Assembly: GCA_964615375.1 (NCBI GenBank) | Contig: CAZTOW010000022.1 | Span: 62,001 to 126,000 of the forward strand | DNA: 64,000 bases | Origin: CAZKWG01 sp964615375 | Lineage (GTDB): Bacteria; Myxococcota_A; UBA796; CAZKWG01 | Reading direction: 5' to 3' | Part shown: one piece after another, positions 55,201 to 61,048 of the stretch | Layout: every line of letters starts with the position of its first letter | Numbering within the stretch: position 1 is the stretch's first letter | Made by a program: the position numbers and the translations under genes | The notes under the pieces: generated by a model | What the model saw: only the letters and a program-made list of their open reading frames with translations | Databases searched by the model: none | Told to the model about the DNA's origin: nothing

Positions 55201-56553
55201 CACCAGGATCTGCTGTTGGAGATCGGCGTCCAGGGCGAGGGCGTAGGCCGCGGTGAGCGCCTCTTCCTCCCCGTCGTAATCCTCGTCTTCGGCCCGCCGA
55301 CCGGCCTCCTCGACCCAGGCGCGGGCGAGCGCGTTGGTCTCGCTGTTCTCCGGGAGTTCGGTGAACGAGCGGAAGAGGGCCGTCGCCTCCTGCGCCTGCC
55401 CCGCCGCGCGCAGCGCCTCCAGCCGCTGCTCCATCGTCTCGCGTCGGCGCTCCGCCCGCTCCTCGCGCTGATCCTGGGCGTGAGACGCGAGCCAGCGCGC
55501 ACCGAGCTGCTGCGTCGTGATCGCGAGCCCGAGCCCGAGGGTGGCGAGCAGCGGCCCTCTCGTCCGCCGCAGCGCCCGCCTGCTCTGACGCCGGAGCCAG
55601 TCCGAGGGGCCGATCACCCGCTCGCCCTGCAGGAAGCGCTGGAGGCTGTCCGCGAGGGCGCTCATGTCGGGGAAGCGATCGGAGGGGTCGAGGGCGACGG
55701 CGCGCTCACAGATCCAGGCGAGGGCCGTGGGCACGGTCCTCGGCAGCCGCTCGGCGCGCCCCGCCAGCGCGAGGGCCAGGATCTCGTGCGCCGACCCGCC
55801 TCGAAAGGGCGGGTGTCCAGCCAGCAGCTCGAAGAGCAGCACGCCCAGCGCGTACTGGTCGGAGTGTGGACCGGCGGCGCTGGCGCCCTGGCGGACCAGC
55901 TCCGGGGCCATGTAGCTGGGGGTGCCCAGGATCTGGCTGTCCCGGGTCAGGTTGTGCTCTTCGGCGTCCAGCGCGCGAGCCAGGCCGAAGTCGGTGATCA
56001 CCGGGCGCCCGTGCTCCAGGAGGACGTTGGCGGGCTTGATGTCGCGGTGGATGACACCTCGGGCGTGGGCGTGCTCGAGCGCGCGGGCGAGATCGAGCGT
56101 CAGCTGCGCCGCCTCTCGGGGCGGGAGGGGGCCGCGCTGCCTCAGGTGTTGGGCGAGCGAGCCTCCGGCGATGAGGCGCATGGTCAGATAGATCTGTCCA
56201 TCTTCCTCGAAGCAGTCATAGAGCTCGACCACCCGCGGGTGGTGCAGACGTGACGCGGTGCGCGCCTCCCGCAGCAGCCGCAGACGAGCGCTCTCGTCGG
56301 CCAGCCGCCCGAGCCGCAGCGTCTTGAGCGCGACCGGACGTCGGAGCTGCGTGTCCCAGGCGCGATAGACCACGCCCATGCCGCCGCGACCGAGCTCTTC
56401 GGCGAGCTGATAGCGCCCCACGCGCAGACCCTGGAACTCGGCGCGCGTCGGCCCGCGCTGCTCGTCGAGCGTGATGCTGGGGGAGTCCAACGCGGGCGCC
56501 GGCTGGTGGGGGTCCAGGGCCTGCGTGTCCTCTGGCTGCTGAGGGTCGGCCAT
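52219..56553 (-). CDS. Giant receptor-type Ser/Thr kinase, paralogue 1 (kinase, TM, FG-GAP-like, beta-sandwich, TPR)
   Basis: A 1444-residue protein. The start MADPQQPED is chosen because the paralogue begins identically. An upstream ATG at 56607 is a possible but unsupported alternative. Kinase (about 46-310) has Lys77, HRDIKPAN with Asp171, DFG Asp188 and GTPSYMAPE. A membrane helix lies at about 334-350, then a helical region. Calcium-loop repeats DEDGDGRPEL, DLDGDGSVELVLAT, DLNGDGTSELVVM and DLDGDGDDELVVRD resemble FG-GAP/VCBS blades. A beta-sandwich segment (ARLPVRWLGGPVELTLSAETHNQDWSG) and a long TPR-like tail follow. The C-terminal part should be outside the cytoplasm. Ends in the tract shared with paralogue 2. 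Confidence 0.92.
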   Translation of the reverse strand: MADPQQPEDTQALDPHQPAPALDSPSITLDEQRGPTRAEFQGLRVGRYQLAEELGRGGMGVVYRAWDTQLRRPVALKTLRLGRLADESARLRLLREARTASRLHHPRVVELYDCFEEDGQIYLTMRLIAGGSLAQHLRQRGPLPPREAAQLTLDLARALEHAHARGVIHRDIKPANVLLEHGRPVITDFGLARALDAEEHNLTRDSQILGTPSYMAPELVRQGASAAGPHSDQYALGVLLFELLAGHPPFRGGSAHEILALALAGRAERLPRTVPTALAWICERAVALDPSDRFPDMSALADSLQRFLQGERVIGPSDWLRRQSRRALRRTRGPLLATLGLGLAITTQQLGARWLASHAQDQREERAERRRETMEQRLEALRAAGQAQEATALFRSFTELPENSETNALARAWVEEAGRRAEDEDYDGEEEALTAAYALALDADLQQQILVTLARTFRAQDQWDRLRSVIGMLETRGAAGDPALRPLQRDLATTERDLARARALSDDPEQGRLLSMLTQATTLPGHADLAFALDEDGDGRPELGLYEYPEQRLSLLDARAEAPRIRRVIHLAPRAGVELLPVPVARLGGLPTDLIRRTGERCAFAALSEGSSELRASWACEYPSAALLGDLLGTGEPRLYVADNRSLLEGEALEDASLHLANTSINHANSEIRELLARDLDGDGSVELVLATGDWGTYDLRVLRARDGRLDLLDRAQLGQIARLVPAEVGGEHLLAAYQAHDPDKLLNRQIFGATTPQGAEQGINLFAWGGDALEWRGLIPAPTPPKNWEIENRSLPSPRSMDLLAGDLNGDGTSELVVMLQTWWTWIYQQRSDGTWGSVTLEGVAPLVFIDLDGDGDDELVVRDTTTDQLWALGTGHDALPPLTRAPIRPLAAPEDLDQDLKAAWERAEDLVAMGTTEAAVERFITLSELMTGTPGQGKALIRAAEIVATTSPREALSLYEQAADEPTSAPAALEAAFWLHVRDWRTEAAIAVGTRRAALPDPPARLTEKLEELQRRARTPAIDLDLRGPLHPQWRFELPETPRATRSGLRVVSTNPGTVARLPVRWLGGPVELTLSAETHNQDWSGALAVSLIEEPGGPRRGVLLATVGGGGWYMPSSTCSGFPAGGGPGDRPAGPSRLRWTWDPDENKESCSLEREDGGEIGRYVYSSRDGAPPQEGWLEIAITGEGALTDMTLHAISLRGFEVRDAPEEPALVANALLVQGRADEALKLLPSTPSLPRVVALGALGRQSERDAELRALALRDPTLGGARDRLLLSEPDAYAPALREALGPSWFSAFAAAFDLVTQVHPEDRRSREPLTRLTQGLERAPATPEVVTLLTRRSEAWRRLAQPAPAERDAERAVTLARTLTDADPALLPRALRQLATVRLARGDVEGAMSAVEEALARAPAPEVLADVLTHQPELAPLRSHPRWSTVERARMH

Positions 56554-56670
56554 CCGCACGCTCTCGAACCTGATGAACCTACCACGGTGAGGGAGGACCC
56601 GCTGCATCGGGCGCCTGCTGGGGCCGACGACGGGACATCGCGAGCAGACCGGCGCTGTATGTAAATTGGT

Positions 56671-59600
56671 CTAGTGCATTCTCGCACGCTCGACGATCGA
56701 CCAGCGCGGGTGGGCGCGGAGGGGCTCGAGCTCGTCGAGGTGGGTCAGCACGTCCGCCAGGACCTCCGGCGCCTGAGCGCGCGCCAGCGCCTCCTCCAGG
56801 GAGGCCATGGCGCCGTCAGGGTCCCCGCGCGCGGTGAGCGCCGCCGCCTGCTGGCGCAAGGCCCGGGAGAGCAGGGTGGCCGCCTCGGGACCGTCGAGCG
56901 CGCGGGCGAGGAGCACGGCCCGCGAGGCGTCCTCCTCCGCGTGCTGCGGCTGGCCGAGGTGGAGCCAGGCGCCCGCCCTGCGGCTGAGCAGCGTGACGAC
57001 CGCGGGGGAGGCGGGGGCGCGCTCCAGGCCGATGGTCCAGGCGCTGAGCAGCTCCTGGGTGCGCGCGTCCTCGGCGTGGACCTGCGTGACCAGATCGCAG
57101 GCGTCGGCGAAGGCCGGGAACCAGTCGGGGCCGAGGGCCTCGCGCAGGGGTGGGGCGAAGCGCGCGGGGTACACGAGCAGGAGGCGGTCGCGGGCGCCCT
57201 CCAGGGTGGGGTCGAGGACCAGCAGCGCGCGCAGCGTCGCGTCCCGCTCCGGCACGCGGTCGAGCGCGTCCAAGGCCAGGATCCGCGCGAGCGAGGGCGC
57301 GCCGGGCAGCAGGGCCAGGGCCTCCTCCGCCCGCCCCTGGGCCAGGAGCTCCGTCGCGCCCGCGGCCTCCTGGTCGGGGGGGGACCGCGCCTCCAGCCCG
57401 AGCAGGCTGATCCTCCGGAGCGTGATGTCGGTCACGGCGCCGTCGCCCTCCATCCCGATCTCCAGCCAGCCCTCGCGTGGCGGCGCCCCCGCGTGAGAGC
57501 GGTAGACCAGGCGGCCGATCTCGGCGCCCTGCGCGTCCTCCATGGCGCAGCTCTCGCTCTGCTCGGCGGGATCCCAGGTCCAGCGCACCCGCGCGCTCCC
57601 CTCGGGTCGGCGGCCGGCTCCCCCGCCGCCCGGCAGGTCGGTGCAGGTGGCGGCGGGAGCGTAGATGCCGCCTCCGCCGGTGGTGGCGAGGCGGAGGCCG
57701 CGGTTGGGCTCGCCCCCGTCCCCGACCAGCTCCACCCGCAGCATGCCGCTCCAGTCCTGGCGGTCGGTCTCCAGCGTGAGCTCGATCTCGACCGGGCCCC
57801 CGAGCCAGCGCACCGGGAGGCGAGCGAGGCGGCCGCCCCCGGTCCCCACGAAGCGCAGGCCCTTCGGGCTGAGCCGCGGGGTGTCCGGGCGCGTGAAGCG
57901 CCAGCCGGGGTCGAGGGGCCCGCTCAGATCCAGGACCAGGGTGGGGGTGTCGGCCCGGCGCTGGAGCTGCGCCAGCTTGTCGACCAGATCGGCGGGGGGA
58001 TCGGGGAGGGCGGCGCGCCGCGCGCCCACGGCGATGGCGGCCTCCGTGCGCCAGTCGCGGACGTGCAGCCAGAAGGCGGCCTCCAGGGCCTCGGCGGCGC
58101 TGGCGGACTCGTCGGCGGCCTGCTCGTAGAGGAGGACGGCCTCGCGCGGGCTGGTGTCGGCCACGATGCGCGCCGCCCGCAGGAGGGCGCGGCCGCGCTC
58201 GGGGGTGCCCGCGGTGAGCTCGGCCAGCGTGCGGAAGCGCTCGACGGCCACCTCCCGGGTGCCCATCGCCACCAGATCCTCGGCGCGCGCCCAGGCGGCG
58301 CGGAGATCGGGGTCCAGGGTCTCCGGGGCGTCCAGCGGTCGCACGGGCGCCCGCGCGCGGGTGGGCAGCGCCTCGGACCCGGTCCCCAGGGCCCAGATCT
58401 CCCGCGTGGTGGGATCGCGGACGATGAGCTCATCGTCCCCGTCCCGGTCCAGATCGATGAACAGGAGCGGCGCCAGCTGCTCCAGCGTCAGGCCCTGCCA
58501 GCTCCCGTCGGCGCGGTGGATCTGAATCCACGTCCAGTATCCGCGGGTCAGGATCGCGAGCTCCGAGTTGCCGTCTCCGTCCAGATCGCCGGCCAGCAGG
58601 TCCTCGGTGCGCGGCTGGTGGAGGGAGAGCTCGTCGATGTCCTGGCGTGAGGGCGGGGTGGACATCGGGAGCAGGCCGCGACGCTCCAGCCCGCCGCCGG
58701 TCCAGGCGAAGAGGTGGACCCCGCGCGCGGCGCCCTGAGGCCCGTCCGCGCCGAAGATCTGCCAGTTGAGCGGGTGCTTCGTGTCGTGCTGCTGCAGGGT
58801 GCCCAGGAGGCGCCGCCCGCCCGCCGTCAGCGAGACTACCCGGACGAGATCGCCGAGCTGCTCGCGATCGAGGAGCTCCAGCCGCTCCCCGCGGGCGCCG
58901 AGCACGCGGAGATCGTAGGCGGCCCAGCCGCCGGTGGCCACCACCAGCTCGCGCGCGCCATCGCCGTCCAGATCCTCGGCCAGGAGGTCGCGGGCCTCGG
59001 AGTTCGCGGCGTTGAACGAAGTGTTCAGCGCGCGCAGGGGCGCCCCGAGCGGCCCGCCCACCAGCCGGCGGTCGTCCGCGAGGGTGAGGCGGCTGCCGCC
59101 ATCGCCCTGGAGATCGGCGATCACGGCGGAGACGGCGAGCGTACAGGGCCAGCGCCCACGCTCGGTGAACGCGCCGCCCCCGAGCGCGAGCAGGCCGCAG
59201 CGACCCTCCCGCTGGAGGATGAGCTGCGCCGGGCCGGAGGGCGCGCGCACCTGGACGGGGACGCGGTTCGGGTCGATCCACGCGGAGAGATCGAGCTCGG
59301 CCCGCGGCGGCCCGGCGGGGTGGAGCGCGTCCAGGAGGGTCAGCCTCCGCGTCCCACGATCGAAGAGGCCGAGCTCGGGCGCGCCGTCGCCGTCGTCGTC
59401 GAGCGCGTAGGCCAGGTCCGCCTGCTGCCCCAGGGCCGTCGCGCTCGCCAGCACGCCCAGGAGCCCGCCCAGCGCCGGGTCGTCGTTGAGGCGCCGCGCG
59501 CGGGCGATGTCCCGCTCCGTGACGGCCAGATCCCGCTGGAGCGGACGCAGGGCCGGGGCGCCCCGCATGCCGCGCCGCTCCAGCACCTCGAGGACGCTGT

Positions 59601-61014
59601 GGAGGCGGTCCCACTGATCCCGCTCGCGGAAGCGCGTCGCCAGGGTGAGCAGGATCTCCTCCTGGAGTTCGGCGTCCCAGGCGATCGCGTAGGCCGTGGT
59701 GAGCGCGCGCTCCGCCTCCTCGGGCTGCTGGTCGGCGGATCGCCGCGCCGCCTCGCCCAGCCAGGCCCGCGCCAGCGCGTTGGTCTCGCTGTTCTCGGGC
59801 AGCTCCACGAAGGACCGGAAGAGGGTCGCGGCCTCCTCCGACGACCCGGCCTCCTGAAGGCGGGACAGCCGGCGCTCCATGGCCTCCCGCCGCCCCTCGG
59901 CGCGCTCCTCCCGGGCCGAGCGCTCCCGCGCCTCCAGCCAGCGCGCGAGGCCCCGCTGCGCCCCGAAGGCCACGAGCAGGCCGACGGCGAACAGGGCGGG
60001 CGTCCGCGCCCTGGAGCGGAGCTGGCGGGACAGCGCGCCCAGCCGGGCGCTCAGGGTGTAGACGCGCTCTCCGCGCAGGAAGCGCTCCAGGGCGTCGGCC
60101 AGGGCGCTCAGGTCGGGGAAGCGGTCCTCCGGGCGACGGGCGAGGGACCGCGCGCAGATCCAGGCGAGCTGGCTTGGGACCTCCGGGGGGAGGGGGTTCA
60201 GCTTGCCGGCGAGGATGGCGGCGAGGATCTCGTGTGGGGAGCCACCGCGGACGGGGGGCTTTCCGGTGAGCATCTCGTAGAGGACGACGCCGAGTGCGTA
60301 CTGGTCGGAGCGTGGCCCTGCGGCGACGGCGCCGCGTCGGATGAGCTCTGGCGCCATGTAGCTGGGTGTGCCGAGGATCTGGCTGTCGCGGGTGAGCTCG
60401 TGCTCCTCGTTTCCGAGGGCTCGTGCGAGGCCGAAGTCGGTGAGCACGGGCCGGTCGTGCTCGAGGAGGACGTTGGCGGGCTTGATGTCTCGGTGGATGA
60501 CGTCGCGGCTGTGGGCGTGCTCGAGGGCTCGGGCGAGCTCGAGGGTGAGGCGCGCGGCCTCCTTGGGGTCCAGGGGCCCGTCCTGCCGGAGTCGCTGGGA
60601 GAGGGAGCGTCCGGGGATGAGCCGCATGGTGAGGTAGACGTTGTCGTCCTCCTCGAAGCAGTCGTAGAGCTCGACGATGCCCGGGTGATGGAGCCGGGAG
60701 GCGGTTCGGGCCTCTCGGATCAGCCTCAGCCGGGCGCTCTCGTCGGCCATTCGGTTGGCGCGGAGGGTCTTGAGCGCGACGGGGCGCTGGAGCTGGGTGT
60801 CCCAGGCGCGCCAGACGACGCCCATGCCGCCGCGGCCGAGCTCCTCGAGCAGCCTGTAGCGTCCGACGCGCGGGCCCTCGAATTCTTCGACGGAATCGGC
60901 GACCCGCTCGTCCAGGGTCACGTTGCGAGGCGCGGCGAGATCCTCCCGGCGCGGCGGCTCCGGGAGCTTCAGATCCAGGACCTGCGTCTCCTCCGGCTGT
61001 TGGGGATCGGCCAT
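56671..61014 (-). CDS. Giant receptor-type Ser/Thr kinase, paralogue 2
   Basis: A 1447-residue paralogue with the same order of parts: opening MADPQQPEETQVLD, kinase with VALKTLR, HRDIKPAN, DFGLARAL and GTPSYMAPE, a membrane helix near residue 340, helical linker with ERAEGRREAMERR, FG-GAP-like loops DDDGDGAPEL, DLDGDGARELVVAT, DLDGDGNSELAILT and DLDRDGDDELIVRD, the sandwich WLGGPVEIELTLETDRQDWSG, and TPR-like tail. Separated by about 120 bases from paralogue 1. The kinase part of this gene uses CTC and CGA codons more than its flanks by eye. Signal and targets unknown. Confidence 0.92.
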   Translation of the reverse strand: MADPQQPEETQVLDLKLPEPPRREDLAAPRNVTLDERVADSVEEFEGPRVGRYRLLEELGRGGMGVVWRAWDTQLQRPVALKTLRANRMADESARLRLIREARTASRLHHPGIVELYDCFEEDDNVYLTMRLIPGRSLSQRLRQDGPLDPKEAARLTLELARALEHAHSRDVIHRDIKPANVLLEHDRPVLTDFGLARALGNEEHELTRDSQILGTPSYMAPELIRRGAVAAGPRSDQYALGVVLYEMLTGKPPVRGGSPHEILAAILAGKLNPLPPEVPSQLAWICARSLARRPEDRFPDLSALADALERFLRGERVYTLSARLGALSRQLRSRARTPALFAVGLLVAFGAQRGLARWLEARERSAREERAEGRREAMERRLSRLQEAGSSEEAATLFRSFVELPENSETNALARAWLGEAARRSADQQPEEAERALTTAYAIAWDAELQEEILLTLATRFRERDQWDRLHSVLEVLERRGMRGAPALRPLQRDLAVTERDIARARRLNDDPALGGLLGVLASATALGQQADLAYALDDDGDGAPELGLFDRGTRRLTLLDALHPAGPPRAELDLSAWIDPNRVPVQVRAPSGPAQLILQREGRCGLLALGGGAFTERGRWPCTLAVSAVIADLQGDGGSRLTLADDRRLVGGPLGAPLRALNTSFNAANSEARDLLAEDLDGDGARELVVATGGWAAYDLRVLGARGERLELLDREQLGDLVRVVSLTAGGRRLLGTLQQHDTKHPLNWQIFGADGPQGAARGVHLFAWTGGGLERRGLLPMSTPPSRQDIDELSLHQPRTEDLLAGDLDGDGNSELAILTRGYWTWIQIHRADGSWQGLTLEQLAPLLFIDLDRDGDDELIVRDPTTREIWALGTGSEALPTRARAPVRPLDAPETLDPDLRAAWARAEDLVAMGTREVAVERFRTLAELTAGTPERGRALLRAARIVADTSPREAVLLYEQAADESASAAEALEAAFWLHVRDWRTEAAIAVGARRAALPDPPADLVDKLAQLQRRADTPTLVLDLSGPLDPGWRFTRPDTPRLSPKGLRFVGTGGGRLARLPVRWLGGPVEIELTLETDRQDWSGMLRVELVGDGGEPNRGLRLATTGGGGIYAPAATCTDLPGGGGAGRRPEGSARVRWTWDPAEQSESCAMEDAQGAEIGRLVYRSHAGAPPREGWLEIGMEGDGAVTDITLRRISLLGLEARSPPDQEAAGATELLAQGRAEEALALLPGAPSLARILALDALDRVPERDATLRALLVLDPTLEGARDRLLLVYPARFAPPLREALGPDWFPAFADACDLVTQVHAEDARTQELLSAWTIGLERAPASPAVVTLLSRRAGAWLHLGQPQHAEEDASRAVLLARALDGPEAATLLSRALRQQAAALTARGDPDGAMASLEEALARAQAPEVLADVLTHLDELEPLRAHPRWSIVERARMH

Positions 61015-61048
61015 CCGCACGCCCTCGGGACCCTGAAATCTAACACAG

